A stretch of DNA of 64,000 nt from the NCBI GenBank assembly GCA_942491485.1, contig CALOAX010000001.1:62001-126000 (forward strand). Direction: 5' to 3'. This document shows, one piece after another, positions 8,117 to 16,795 of this stretch; position 1 is the first letter of the stretch, and every line of letters begins with the position of its first letter. Origin of the DNA: Desulfoluna sp942491485 (GTDB taxonomy: Bacteria > Desulfobacterota > Desulfobacteria > Desulfobacterales > Desulfolunaceae). The notes below the pieces were generated by a model. The model saw only the letters and a program-made list of their open reading frames with translations. It was not told the origin of the DNA and did not search any database. The translations under genes were made by a program, and so were the position numbers.

Positions 8117-9931
8117 ATGTCCCTCATTGCACAATATAAGGGGCTGGGCAAATCCTATGGCGCCCGGACCCTCTTTACCGATATTTCCATGAACATCCAC
8201 GAGGGCGATCGCATCGGCCTCATTGGCACCAACGGTGCCGGTAAATCAACCCTTCTTAAGCTCTTTGCTGAGGTCTCTACCCCGGATGCGGGTGAGGTGG
8301 TTATCAAAAAAGGGTATCGGGCAGTCTATCTTCCCCAGGAGAGCCAGTTCGAAGCGGGAAAGACTGTCTCCGGGCTCATCGATGAGACCCTTGATGCTTT
8401 CTGCGCTGAGGATGCCGAGGCCTTTGGCAAGGCATGGCAGCTCATCGGGCAGGTGGAGTTTCCCGACTTGTCAGCGCAGGTGCAGACCCTCTCCGGGGGG
8501 TGGAAGAAGCGCCTTGCTGTGGTGTTGGCCCTTATTAAGAGGCCGGACCTTCTCTTTCTGGACGAACCCACCAACCATCTTGATCTTTCAGGCATTCTCT
8601 GGCTGGAATCACTCCTGAAAAGAGCTGAGTTTTCCTACGTTATGATTACCCATGACCGGGCCCTTCTCTCCAACGTCACGGACAAGACGGTGGAGCTTGG
8701 CACCCAGTACCCCGGTGGGTACCTGAGGATTGAAGGAAACTACCAAGAGTTTTTACGGCGACGTGATGAACTCCTTGAGAGCCAGCTTAAGCAGGAGAGC
8801 GCCCTGGCCACGGTGATGCGACGGGAGAAAGAGTGGCTTGCCCGCAGTCCCAAAGCTCGGACCACCAAGGCACAGTTCCGTATCGACAACGCAAAGCGTA
8901 TGGAAGAGGAGCTGTCCGACGTCCGCAGCCGGAACCGGAACAACCGGGAGATGGACCTGGATTTTACCTCCACCCAGAGAAAAACCCGGAAACTTGTTAC
9001 GGCCAAGCGGTTGGCCCGTCATCTTGAAGACCGGACTCTCTTTGACGAACTCTCCTTTGTTCTCTCCCCCGGGACCTGCATGGGACTGGTTGGAAACAAC
9101 GGCACCGGCAAGAGTACTCTCATGCGCCTTCTCTGTGGCAAGGACAGCCCCGATGGGGGCACCGTGAGGGAGGCGGAGGGGCTCCATATCGTCCATTTTG
9201 AACAGGAGAGGGACAGTCTGGACCCGGAAATGCCCCTGAGAAAAGCCCTTTCTCCAGACAGTGATTCGGTGATCTATCGGGGGCGGCCTCTCCATGTGGT
9301 GACCTGGGCCAAAAAATTCCTGTTTACACCTGACCAGCTTGACCTGCCCCTGGGCCGGCTCTCGGGGGGGGAGAAGGCCCGTGTGCTTCTGGCACACCTG
9401 ATGCGGCAGCCGGCCGATGTTCTTCTTCTGGACGAACCCACCAACGATCTGGATATCCCTTCCCTTGAGATGCTGGAAGAGAGCCTCCAGGAATTTCAGG
9501 GCGCTGTGGTTCTGGCCTCCCATGACCGGTATCTTGTGGAGAAAATCTCGACGTCCATGCTGGGGTTTCTCGATGCCGGAGGTGTCTTTCCCTGCAGCAG
9601 CATTGATCAGTGGGCACGAGAGAACAGCCCCGCCCCGGTGCAGAAGAAGGCAGCGCCGGAGAAACGGTCGAAACAGGCTGCCAAAGCGAAGAAAAAATTT
9701 ACCTATAAACACAAATATGAGCTGGAGCAGATCGAGGCAAAAATTCTCGAAGCTGAGGATAAGGCAGCTCTTCATGAAGCCCGGGTGAACGATTCGTCCA
9801 TTGCTTCGGACCCGGCAGCGTTGCAGGAGGCCTGTGAGGTCCTTGGGACAGTCCAGAAAGAGGTAGAGACCCTCTACAGCCGTTGGGAAGAACTTGAGGA
9901 ACTCAAGGCCGCAGATGACATCGAATCTTGA
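8117..9931 (+). CDS. uup: ABC-F family ATPase, Uup-like
   Basis: A 604-residue protein with two ABC cassettes and no membrane domain. Cassette 1 has Walker A GTNGAGKST, signature LSGGWKKRLAVVLAL and Walker B LLFLDEPTNHLD. Cassette 2 has GNNGTGKST, LSGGEKARVLLAHLM and VLLLDEPTNDLD. A charged linker lies between them, and a basic, then coiled-coil C-terminal region begins near residue 525 (KKKFTYKHKYELEQIEAKI), typical of Uup. ABC-F proteins act on ribosomes; Uup also affects precise transposon excision. The ATG at 8117 matches the family N-terminus, although its RBS is weak. The ABC-F call is firm; the Uup subgroup is likely. Confidence 0.88.
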   Translation: MSLIAQYKGLGKSYGARTLFTDISMNIHEGDRIGLIGTNGAGKSTLLKLFAEVSTPDAGEVVIKKGYRAVYLPQESQFEAGKTVSGLIDETLDAFCAEDAEAFGKAWQLIGQVEFPDLSAQVQTLSGGWKKRLAVVLALIKRPDLLFLDEPTNHLDLSGILWLESLLKRAEFSYVMITHDRALLSNVTDKTVELGTQYPGGYLRIEGNYQEFLRRRDELLESQLKQESALATVMRREKEWLARSPKARTTKAQFRIDNAKRMEEELSDVRSRNRNNREMDLDFTSTQRKTRKLVTAKRLARHLEDRTLFDELSFVLSPGTCMGLVGNNGTGKSTLMRLLCGKDSPDGGTVREAEGLHIVHFEQERDSLDPEMPLRKALSPDSDSVIYRGRPLHVVTWAKKFLFTPDQLDLPLGRLSGGEKARVLLAHLMRQPADVLLLDEPTNDLDIPSLEMLEESLQEFQGAVVLASHDRYLVEKISTSMLGFLDAGGVFPCSSIDQWARENSPAPVQKKAAPEKRSKQAAKAKKKFTYKHKYELEQIEAKILEAEDKAALHEARVNDSSIASDPAALQEACEVLGTVQKEVETLYSRWEELEELKAADDIES

Positions 9932-10132
9932 GATGTAGAGATTTGAGTGTGGACACAAGGATCTGAATTATATATACTTTTGCTATGCGGTTTCCGGCTG
10001 TGGCAGGGCGGGTTGCAAGACACAATATAAGGTGCTGCGCTGCTGCCGGAACCCAAGATCGAAGAGCGGAACGCGTGTCTGTAAGGGATGTCGCATGATA
10101 ACCGTTTACCACCAGAAAAAAGGGGGGATTCG

Positions 10133-10462
10133 ATGGCAAAACAGGAACGAGATGGCACCGTCGCAAAGAGGGCTTACGAGCGAAAGCTCTGTTTTTTTAC
10201 CGACGTGGACTACGCCCTCACCGAAGGGGTCTATTCAGACCCGATTCGGGATATCAGCATTGGCGGAGTGTATATAGAAACGCTCAACGGACCGTTTGCC
10301 GGTGAAAGGGTTCAGATGCTCTTTTCCGACTATTCGGGTGTGGACCTTGTCAAGCTCTCCGGGGATGTTGTAAGAAGGGGAGAGAATGGTTTTGCCGTTC
10401 GTTTTTTGTGTGAGAGCACCACAGAGTTGGGAAAATTGAAATCATACATCAACAACTTGTAA
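10133..10462 (+). CDS. PilZ-domain protein, probable cyclic-di-GMP binder
   Basis: A 109-residue single-domain protein starting at ATG 10133 after AGGGGGGATTCG. It carries the PilZ features in order: a basic RxxxR-like segment (KRAYERKLCF), DISIGGVYIET (the D/NxSxxG motif), a beta-barrel pattern, and VVRRGENGFAVRF near the end. PilZ domains bind cyclic di-GMP through the Arg and DxSxxG motifs and control motility, polysaccharide or other outputs. No output domain is attached, so it probably acts by protein contact. It lies 34 bp before a TetR gene in the same direction. Confidence 0.88.
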   Translation: MAKQERDGTVAKRAYERKLCFFTDVDYALTEGVYSDPIRDISIGGVYIETLNGPFAGERVQMLFSDYSGVDLVKLSGDVVRRGENGFAVRFLCESTTELGKLKSYINNL

Positions 10463-10496
10463 TTCCTGAGCAGGCATCCTTGCCTTCCTCCGGGGG

Positions 10497-11114
10497 TTGC
10501 AGAGCATCCGGTGGCAGGTGAATGTGAAACAGGGCCTGAAAGAAGGCGACAGCAAAGATCGGATTATCGCATCTGCACAGCAGTGCTTCAGCGAAAAATC
10601 TGTGGATAAGACAACCTTGTCTGACGTTGCAAAAAGAGCAGGCATCAGCAAGGGAACCCTCTACTATTATTACCCCACCAAAAACGACCTCATTTTTGAT
10701 ATAGCCGGGATCCACATGGCGCAGATCACCGAGAAGGTATTTGCCATGATGGAGACGGGCGACGACCATCCCACCTGGAAAGAGGTTCTGGGCATTCTGT
10801 TTGAACGGCTCCTGGGGTCCAAAACCCGGAGTCGGCTCCATCTTTACCTTATCAATGAGTCCCTGGCCGGGAGTCAGGCCTTGAGAGAGCGCTTGGAATC
10901 GACCTATACACACTGGTTTCAGCTTGTGGAAGATGCGTACCTGCGTATGGCGGGGGGGCACCCTTTTCCCGATGGCCTGCCCCAACTCCTGGTGGCACTG
11001 CTGGACGGCCTGGTGATCCAGTCGGTGGCCTGTGAGAAAGAGCTTGATTACGAAAGATTGGCAGAGGTCGCCGCCTCTCTGGTGGATGGGGTCGGAAGTG
11101 GTTTGAATAGGTAA
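10497..11114 (+). CDS. TetR/AcrR-family transcriptional regulator
   Basis: About 200 residues. An N-terminal TetR helix-turn-helix lies at about residues 20-65 (KDRIIASAQQCFSEKSVDKTTLSDVAKRAGISKGTLYYYYPTKNDL, cited in parts: TTLSDVAKRAGISKGTLYYY). The rest is a helical ligand and dimer domain. The start is uncertain: TTG at 10497 gives the longest frame, while GTG codons at 10518 and 10524 are also possible and none has a strong RBS. It follows the PilZ gene and ends just before a GC-rich hairpin. The target is unknown. Confidence 0.9.
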   Translation: MQSIRWQVNVKQGLKEGDSKDRIIASAQQCFSEKSVDKTTLSDVAKRAGISKGTLYYYYPTKNDLIFDIAGIHMAQITEKVFAMMETGDDHPTWKEVLGILFERLLGSKTRSRLHLYLINESLAGSQALRERLESTYTHWFQLVEDAYLRMAGGHPFPDGLPQLLVALLDGLVIQSVACEKELDYERLAEVAASLVDGVGSGLNR

Positions 11115-11132
11115 TTTTTTTTGGGGGGGAGG

Positions 11133-11155
11133 CCCCGGGCCAGAAAGGCCCGGGG
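11133..11155. terminator. GC-rich hairpin between convergent genes
   Basis: A perfect 9-bp stem (ccccgggcc, loop agaaa, ggcccgggg) lies between the TetR stop at 11114 and the stop of the minus-strand gene at 11169. No clear U-tract follows on either strand, so termination is probable from position rather than from a full motif. Confidence 0.5.
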
Positions 11156-11168
11156 TTGGAAAGAGCTG

Positions 11169-11744
11169 TTACTGGTTGCAGAGCCTGTGGATGGTCTGTG
11201 CGTGCCAGTGTCCCTTGTTGGAGAAGGTCGGGATCTCTTTTTCGTTGAGGAAATGGGCGATCTCTTTATAAGTGGCCCCTTTTTTCCTCAGCTTTTTCAT
11301 GATTTTGATCGCTTCCCGGCGCTCGTCGGCCGGTGAAAGAAGCTGGTCGTCCGTTAATTGGGTGAGACTCACGGGGCCCGTCTGCGGTGCGGCTTCAACC
11401 ACGGGTGCTGCGGGTACGGCTCCCGTAAACTGCTCCAGAACCTTGGCGATATCAATGAACGCGGCAGCCACCTCTTCAGAAGCGATGGTTTGGCGCTCGA
11501 TAAATCCTTCCTGAATTCTCTGGCCCTCTGAGATCTGTTCCAGAAGATTCCGTATGGGGGTCAGAAGATCCTCCAGGCGATTGTGTCCCCTTTCATTACC
11601 CCTGCTCCGAGGGGCTTGACCACGGCGCTCGTTACCTCCTCGGCGATCCTGGGAATAGTAACTTCCGCTGTTGTCATAATTGCCCTGTCGTTTTCCGGGA
11701 TAACGTCCCTGTGAGTTCCTAACGGTTTTCAGGAATTCACTCAT
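11169..11744 (-). CDS. Small putative DNA-binding protein with recombinase-type C-terminal helix motif
   Basis: A 191-residue protein. The ATG at 11744 is chosen because GGAGGT lies six bases upstream. The N-terminal third is low-complexity and rich in Arg, Gly, Asn and Tyr, suggesting a disordered nucleic-acid-binding tail. The middle (residues about 60-100) is helical. The C-terminal 50 residues resemble the helix pattern at the end of the serine-recombinase 'Recombinase' domain: KKGATYKEIAHFLNEKEIPT, then a HWHAQTIHRL segment, without any catalytic domain. It is therefore a likely DNA-binding regulator rather than an enzyme. A 15-bp direct repeat with 21-bp periodicity lies just upstream. 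Function is inferred. Confidence 0.72.
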   Translation of the reverse strand: MSEFLKTVRNSQGRYPGKRQGNYDNSGSYYSQDRRGGNERRGQAPRSRGNERGHNRLEDLLTPIRNLLEQISEGQRIQEGFIERQTIASEEVAAAFIDIAKVLEQFTGAVPAAPVVEAAPQTGPVSLTQLTDDQLLSPADERREAIKIMKKLRKKGATYKEIAHFLNEKEIPTFSNKGHWHAQTIHRLCNQ

Positions 11745-11806
11745 GTGTACCTCCATGTCGGTGTAATACCGCCTCACCCTCCAAAAAAGCCGAACAGGCG
11801 TGGTGG

Positions 11807-11842
11807 GTGATGAATCGATTGTAAATCGTGATGAATCGATTG
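11807..11842. promoter_or_regulatory. Phased 15-bp direct repeat upstream of the DNA-binding protein gene
   Basis: GTGATGAATCGATTG occurs at 11807-11821 and again at 11828-11842, a 21-bp period that puts both on the same helix face. It lies about 60 bp upstream of the gene start at 11744, as expected for an operator or activator site. Confidence 0.6.
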
Positions 11843-11955
11843 AAGTTGCTTGTGCCGTTGACGCCGGAGGAGTGTCGTTGCGAAAAGCGGGAGAACCGGG
11901 CGGCTTCTGAATCGTGTCTTGGGTGTGGGGGGAACAACTTTCAATGAATCTATTA

Positions 11956-11979
11956 TATATATCGGATCAAAGATATATA
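11956..11979. promoter_or_regulatory. AT-rich inverted repeat TATATATC-N8-GATATATA
   Basis: Perfect 8-bp arms separated by 8 bp in the 679-bp intergenic region 11745-12423. It may be a promoter or operator. Apart from this and the direct repeat, the interval shows no conserved-looking gene; a 109-codon ORF at 12083 has no RBS and atypical composition. Confidence 0.4.
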
Positions 11980-12423
11980 CCCTTTAGATTATAATGTAAA
12001 GTGGGATATCAGCCCGGTCTCGGGAGAGGGCCCCATTGAATTGATGGGGTTGCCTCATGGATAATCGTCATCATTCGATCGTATGATCCTGAAAGTCAAT
12101 CGCTGCTGCGATTTTCAGATGTTGACACACCGCTCAGGGGGGAGTCCCGGTCCTGGATTTCCGATAGGAGATTTCACCCGAATTCTTGACTGGTTTCCTC
12201 GGATTCAGGGGGCGGTGGCGTCTGTTGGTGGCGTTGGTACCTTTTTCGGAAAGGGTCAGCTACCGAGGCCCTTATGTGGGGCCAGTTTTCTCCTATTTTT
12301 TCCAGTTCTTCGCGTTCGGGGAGCTTTATGCGATGTGTTGGTGACGTTTTCAATCAATGTCCAGTCCGGATACCGGCGTGACGGGTGCTTTGCCGATGCC
12401 CCACCGGTATGAAAGGAGCAGGC

Positions 12424-12720
12424 ATGGCTCGATTCCTTACGGGAAAGGGGACCGGAGTCCATAACGGAACCCGCGTGTGTACCTCGTTATTGTGTCGCCT
12501 TACAGCAAAGGGGTACACCCCTGACGAGATCAATCGGATCGTGAAGGATGTGTTTGACGCAGTCCGGGGCGGTGGCAGCTTTACGGTTGCCATTGTCAAT
12601 ACGGAGCTGGAGAGGCTTGGGTGGCCGCCCTCTGTTTTGGATGAGGTTACCTTTGAGATGATCATTGCGCTCCTTGAAAGCGAGCTGGGTTTTTCCGTAA
12701 CATCCCATACGGTCAATTAA
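12424..12720 (+). CDS. Hypothetical small protein
   Basis: 98 residues. The ATG at 12424 follows AAAGGAGCAGGC, a good ribosome site. The protein is soluble and mostly helical, with a segment resembling a short winged or helical fold (LTAKGYTPDEINRIVKDVFD, then a VNTELERLGWPPSVLDEVTFE region). No cysteine cluster, signal or membrane segment is present. It precedes a response-regulator gene by 251 bp. No family is recognised. Confidence 0.6.
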   Translation: MARFLTGKGTGVHNGTRVCTSLLCRLTAKGYTPDEINRIVKDVFDAVRGGGSFTVAIVNTELERLGWPPSVLDEVTFEMIIALLESELGFSVTSHTVN

Positions 12721-12971
12721 CCCCTTTTTTTATCCGGCGGATCACCTGTTAACCTTCCGGTTTGGCAGGGGTTTGCCTTTATTTCTTTCCTTCTTTTCGC
12801 AGGGCCTCTCCCCATTTATTTATTGACAGTTGGCCCCCTCATTTTTTATTACTAAACGAGTTTTTTTTAGCAGATCACCTGTTCGCGAAAGGGGCGAGCT
12901 GCCAGGTGACCCTACCTTCACTTCCCATCTTGCAGGCCCAACATGTCCGAAACGCCAGAGGAGATGCGTCC

Positions 12972-13649
12972 GTGAGCCAGACAAAAAATATTTTGATTAT
13001 TGATGATCATCCGTTGTTCAGGGAAGGTCTGAAGACCATTGTTGAACGTGACAAGCGATTCAAAGTGGTGGGGGAGGCGGGCAATGGCCGGCAGGGTCTG
13101 AAGATGGCCCGGCAGCTGAAACCGGATCTTTCGGTGGTGGATATTTCGCTGCCGGATATCAATGGGGTTCAGGTGGCCACAGAGATGCGCTCTCATCTTC
13201 CGGATACCAAGATCATGATCGTCAGCATGCACTCAAAAATCGATTATATTGCCGAAGCGTTTCAGGCTGGGGCCACAGGGTACGTTGCCAAGGATTCGGC
13301 TTCGGATCGCTTGATTCAGGGCATTGAATCCGTGCTGAAGGGGGAATACTTCCTCGACAGCTCTGTTTCCCATCAGGTGGTGGAGAAGCTGATGAAGTTT
13401 CCGGTGAAAGATGCCAAAATCACCGATGCGGATTATGGCTCCCTGACGCCCCGTGAGCAGGAGGTGATGCGTCTGCTCGCCGAAGGGTCCACCCCCAAGG
13501 AAATTGCCGACAAGCTTTGCATCAGCCCGAAAACCGTGGAAAATCACCGGGCGAATATCATGAAGAAGCTGGGGATTCACTCCACCATGGAGCTTGTGCG
13601 CTATGCGGCCCGACTGGGGCTTATCGATGTGGAACTCTGGAAGGAGTGA
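12972..13649 (+). CDS. NarL/FixJ-family response regulator
   Basis: 225 residues from a GTG at 12972, preceded by AGAGGAGATGCGTCC. The receiver domain has the acidic pair DD after NILII, the phospho-acceptor Asp in LSVVDISLPDINGV (about residue 58), Ser/Thr in IMIVSMHS and Lys in YVAKDSA. The C-terminal LuxR helix-turn-helix (LTPREQEVMRLLAEG, STPKEIADKLCISPKTVENH, RANIMKKLGIHS) begins near residue 155. It is a cytoplasmic two-component transcription factor. No cognate histidine kinase lies in the window. A ten-codon ORF (12943-12975) overlaps its start as GTGA. A strong terminator follows. Confidence 0.93.
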   Translation: MSQTKNILIIDDHPLFREGLKTIVERDKRFKVVGEAGNGRQGLKMARQLKPDLSVVDISLPDINGVQVATEMRSHLPDTKIMIVSMHSKIDYIAEAFQAGATGYVAKDSASDRLIQGIESVLKGEYFLDSSVSHQVVEKLMKFPVKDAKITDADYGSLTPREQEVMRLLAEGSTPKEIADKLCISPKTVENHRANIMKKLGIHSTMELVRYAARLGLIDVELWKE

Positions 13650-13687
13650 GGCAGGTCCTTGAAAAGGGAGGGGAAGGGATAGATGGC

Positions 13688-13724
13688 AAAGGCGCGTTCG
13701 ACAGGTTCGAACGCGCCTTTTTTT
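13688..13724 (+). terminator. Intrinsic terminator after the response regulator
   Basis: aaaggcgcgttcga, loop cagg, ttcgaacgcgcc, then ttttttt. It is a strong GC-rich stem with a T run and sits between convergent genes. Confidence 0.92.
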
Positions 13725-13734
13725 GTGGGGTTTC

Positions 13735-15528
13735 TCAGTCATGGGAGACGTGGATCTCGTTTCCAAGGCGTTGGTCGTACATCTTGCCGACTCCGTAATC
13801 CCGCCTGCGCATGAATTTTTCCGTTGCCGGGCCGATGATCTGCATCTCCGGGTGTCGCAGCTGGACGTCTACGGCGATTTTCATCTCTTTGGTGCAGCCA
13901 GTGCTGTAGGTGGCATCCTTCCCAACCCACTCCGGCGGCACCTTTTCGCCCATGAGCTGAAAGGCAGTCACGATATCCTGGTAGGTCTGGAAACGCCAGA
14001 TGTCAATATAACCGCTTCGTTGAACGATTTCCCACATGAACATCAGGTCATCCGCGTCCATCCCCGGTTCATAGTAGAGGGAGGGGTTGATGATGTGGGT
14101 TTGTGAGAACTGCTCTTCCAGGTGGGCGATAAAGACCGTCATGATCTTTTTGGCCACGTCGATTTTTCCAGGTATGGATCCGATGACGCCGCTGTAGAAA
14201 GAGACGGCCATCCCCTTGCTCTTGGCATCACGCATATCGCCGATGATGGTCTGAGCTTTTCGCTCGAGGTCCTTGTGGGAGAACTTGATGGCCCGGGGGT
14301 GTTTGGGTTTGAAATCGATGGTCACTCCCTGCTCATCGGCGCAGAGGCTGTAGATGTCCTGGGTGAACTGGAAAGGGGTTTCAAAAAGGCGGTTTTTCTG
14401 TTCGGGGCCCCGTGCCACGACACAGTCCACCTCTTTGAACAGCCGGGCAAAGGTGGTGGAGGTGAGAAGCAGGTTGAGTTTTTCGTGGGTCCCGTCGGAG
14501 AGGATCAGGAGGTTGCTCTCCTGGCGAAGAACTTCCACTAACTGGTTTTTTGTGAGGGTATCGCTGCGGATGAAAAAGGATCCCTCCAGGGCCTCCATAA
14601 GGGCCGGGTCCTCCTGGGTGCCCATGATGTCGGCCTTGGAGAAGAGTGGTCCTGCCTTGAAAGCCACCACCACTTTGTGACCGAGGGAGACGAGGTGCCT
14701 GATGATGGCCAGGTCCACCATCACCTCTCCGGATTCATCGGCAAGCCAGAGAAGGGTGCGCTGGTGGCCTGTGCTTTCTCCAGAGGCGGGAATGCCAAGA
14801 AAGGAGAAGAACGCTTCGGCTGCGTCTCCGGTGATGGGCTTTTGAAAGAGGGCCTGAATGGCCCCTTCGTCCCGCATGGGGTGGTCGCTTTTCTCCCAGA
14901 TCGACGGAGCCGTGAGCAGGGTGAGAAGGCGTTTGATGGTCATGTGGTCGAGGCGGGTCCGAACCTGTTCCATGGCCCGGGCAGGCGACAGGTCTGCATC
15001 ACCGATGGATTGAAATGCCCGCTTGAAAAGGTCCGATACCAGAAAATTTGCCGCCGTTCTGTTTCGACTGGCTTTCGTCTCCTGGAAGGGGTCGGCAATA
15101 TGGGTGCGGTTGAGGAAGATGCGAAGGAGGCGCTTCTCAACCCGGGACGGGATCATGATCTCATCGCGGGTTTCGTGGGCATACTTGGTTTTTACGAGGG
15201 TGGTCAGGTAGGCCTTCTCCTTCGGCTCAAAAATGGTTGCGTCGATGAGGGACAGGATGTGGTCCAGTGCGGCCTTGTAGCGGGACTGTAAGTAGCCGGA
15301 AGGGGCACGGTTCATCACCTCTCGGAAGGTTGCTTCCGAACAGGGGAAATAGCGCTCTGCTTCATCAAGGAATACCATGAACTCGACCTGCTCAGGTGTG
15401 GCAACTTCACCGGGGTAGGCGAAGTAATCGAGGTGGTTTTCAAGGACAAAGGTGGTGAACCATGCATCTGTGTCCGGGTCGATCCCCGGCGTATAGCTGC
15501 CTTCGGAAAGCGTGGGTTCAGGGTGCAT
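13735..15528 (-). CDS. DUF89/ARMT1-like metal-dependent protein
   Basis: 597 residues, soluble. The central part matches the DUF89 (damage-control phosphatase/ARMT1) pattern: TLLWLADESGEVMVDLAIIR, HLVSLGHKVVVAFKAGPLFSKAD, and later LLILSDGTHE and a DCVVARGPEQKN segment that resembles the DLVIAKGQGN motif. Known DUF89 proteins are Mn/Co-dependent phosphatases acting on damaged phospho-metabolites. The canonical D-N pair reads D-E here, so activity is uncertain. The N-terminal 230 residues (helical) and C-terminal 150 residues are extensions. The downstream boundary is a terminator region, and a small conserved-looking gene lies 34 bp upstream, suggesting a two-gene operon. Confidence 0.68.
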   Translation of the reverse strand: MHPEPTLSEGSYTPGIDPDTDAWFTTFVLENHLDYFAYPGEVATPEQVEFMVFLDEAERYFPCSEATFREVMNRAPSGYLQSRYKAALDHILSLIDATIFEPKEKAYLTTLVKTKYAHETRDEIMIPSRVEKRLLRIFLNRTHIADPFQETKASRNRTAANFLVSDLFKRAFQSIGDADLSPARAMEQVRTRLDHMTIKRLLTLLTAPSIWEKSDHPMRDEGAIQALFQKPITGDAAEAFFSFLGIPASGESTGHQRTLLWLADESGEVMVDLAIIRHLVSLGHKVVVAFKAGPLFSKADIMGTQEDPALMEALEGSFFIRSDTLTKNQLVEVLRQESNLLILSDGTHEKLNLLLTSTTFARLFKEVDCVVARGPEQKNRLFETPFQFTQDIYSLCADEQGVTIDFKPKHPRAIKFSHKDLERKAQTIIGDMRDAKSKGMAVSFYSGVIGSIPGKIDVAKKIMTVFIAHLEEQFSQTHIINPSLYYEPGMDADDLMFMWEIVQRSGYIDIWRFQTYQDIVTAFQLMGEKVPPEWVGKDATYSTGCTKEMKIAVDVQLRHPEMQIIGPATEKFMRRRDYGVGKMYDQRLGNEIHVSHD

Positions 15529-15562
15529 TGTCTCTCTCCCGTTAATGAAAAGTGGATAGGGG

Positions 15563-15817
15563 TCAGTGGGTGCCGTCTTTGAGGAAATGGCGATGATATT
15601 CCGGCTCGGTAAGGTGTTTCTTGAGCAGGGAGGTCAGCAGGTTGTAGATGGCATCGCGGTCCTCCTGGTCCAGTTTTTCAAGGATCATATCGAGAAACGA
15701 GTCATCAGCAAATTTCTGCAGGTAGTATTTCAGGGTGTCGAGGTCCCCTTCAAGATCCCAGCCGTACATGGCGGCCCCGGTGTAGTCTTCAACGAAACGG
15801 TATGTGTGTTTGCTCAT
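15563..15817 (-). CDS. Small hypothetical protein upstream of the DUF89-like gene
   Basis: 84 residues beginning MSKHTYRFVEDYTGAAMYGW. It is acidic and helical, with no membrane segment or cysteines. An AGGAGC site lies about 13 bp before the ATG. It is separated from the DUF89-like gene by only 34 bp in the same direction, so it is probably its operon partner. I recall no named function. Confidence 0.7.
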   Translation of the reverse strand: MSKHTYRFVEDYTGAAMYGWDLEGDLDTLKYYLQKFADDSFLDMILEKLDQEDRDAIYNLLTSLLKKHLTEPEYHRHFLKDGTH

Positions 15818-16104
15818 GGTAAGAAAATAGCTCCTGGGTGGCTCTGTCTGTTTATTGAATTAATCGAGAATGTTCCTGCGTGCAAGCCGGCTTGGCGTCA
15901 TCGAGTCGGGCTCGCTAAGCCCCCTTTCCTTAGTCCTTTTCAAGTGGGCTTGCAGGCAGGGATGTGCTACACCATCTACCATAACCGGGGGGAGTGCCAA
16001 AATACCAGCTCAAAGAAGGCATGGTGGATAAAAAATATGATCCAAATGCACTGCAGTGAATGGGGCCTTCCGGGAAACCCATGGTCAGGTCAATCGGGGA
16101 TTTG

Positions 16105-16650
16105 ATGGTGAAATTTATCTCATTAAAAACAGTGATATTATTTGTTGCCGGTTTCCTCTGTCTTACTGGGGCAGGTCTGTTGCTGTTCGTTGGCAACATT
16201 GAGACCACCGATACAGGCTCTGTTCGGGGAGGTCGTTACTCTGGTGAGTTGGTGGAGCAGGTCCGGGGGATGGAAGCACGGCTGCTGACGATAGAAACTC
16301 ATCTGGCTGAAGGGCACCCGGGAAATCAGGAAGAAGTCGGTGCCTTGAAGCGGCAGGTCCGTGACCTTCAATTTCGTGTAGAGGACCTTGTTAAGCGTCT
16401 GGAACGCCATGAGAAAAAAGTTGACAAGGGAATTGAAAAGACAGATAACATAGTAAAAGTAGAAAAACAGGTCCCGTCAAAGAGATCGCCTGTTTCATCC
16501 CGTTCCGCATACCACGTCGTAAGAAATGGCGAGACGCTATACAGGATCAGCAAAAGATACAATATCTCGGAGCATGAGCTGATTCGCTTGAATGGCCTGA
16601 AAGACAAGACTCGAATTTATGTTGGGCAGAAATTGCGCATCACGCCCTGA
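16105..16650 (+). CDS. Membrane-anchored coiled-coil protein with C-terminal LysM domain
   Basis: 181 residues from the ATG at 16105 (after GGGGATTTG). Residues about 5-30 form one transmembrane helix (TVILFVAGFLCLTGAGLLLF) with an N-in orientation likely. Residues 60-115 are a coiled coil (VEQVRGMEARLLTIETHLAE and following). The last 45 residues are a LysM domain (YHVVRNGETLYRISKRYNIS, ending VGQKLRITP). LysM binds peptidoglycan GlcNAc, so the protein probably links inner membrane and cell wall. The next gene starts 145 bp downstream. Confidence 0.88.
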   Translation: MVKFISLKTVILFVAGFLCLTGAGLLLFVGNIETTDTGSVRGGRYSGELVEQVRGMEARLLTIETHLAEGHPGNQEEVGALKRQVRDLQFRVEDLVKRLERHEKKVDKGIEKTDNIVKVEKQVPSKRSPVSSRSAYHVVRNGETLYRISKRYNISEHELIRLNGLKDKTRIYVGQKLRITP

Positions 16651-16795
16651 AATATATTGATTTATTACGTGCCTCAGCTTCTTTTGAGAAGCCCTTGATC
16701 ATGATACGTACAAGCGGCTTCCACATAGTTAGAAATCGTCGTATTTCCGTTCCATAACCACAGCCGGTGTACCAGCGTAAAAAGGTCAAGGCCCT

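Noticed and set aside
12083..12412. 109-codon ORF in the gap before the small gene at 12424
   Set aside because: No ribosome site, unlikely composition, overlaps a possible promoter region.
12763..12776. Sigma-54-like promoter TGGCAGGGGTTTGCC before the response regulator
   Set aside because: The spacing between the GG and GC elements is nine bases, not the required ten, and no enhancer site is visible.
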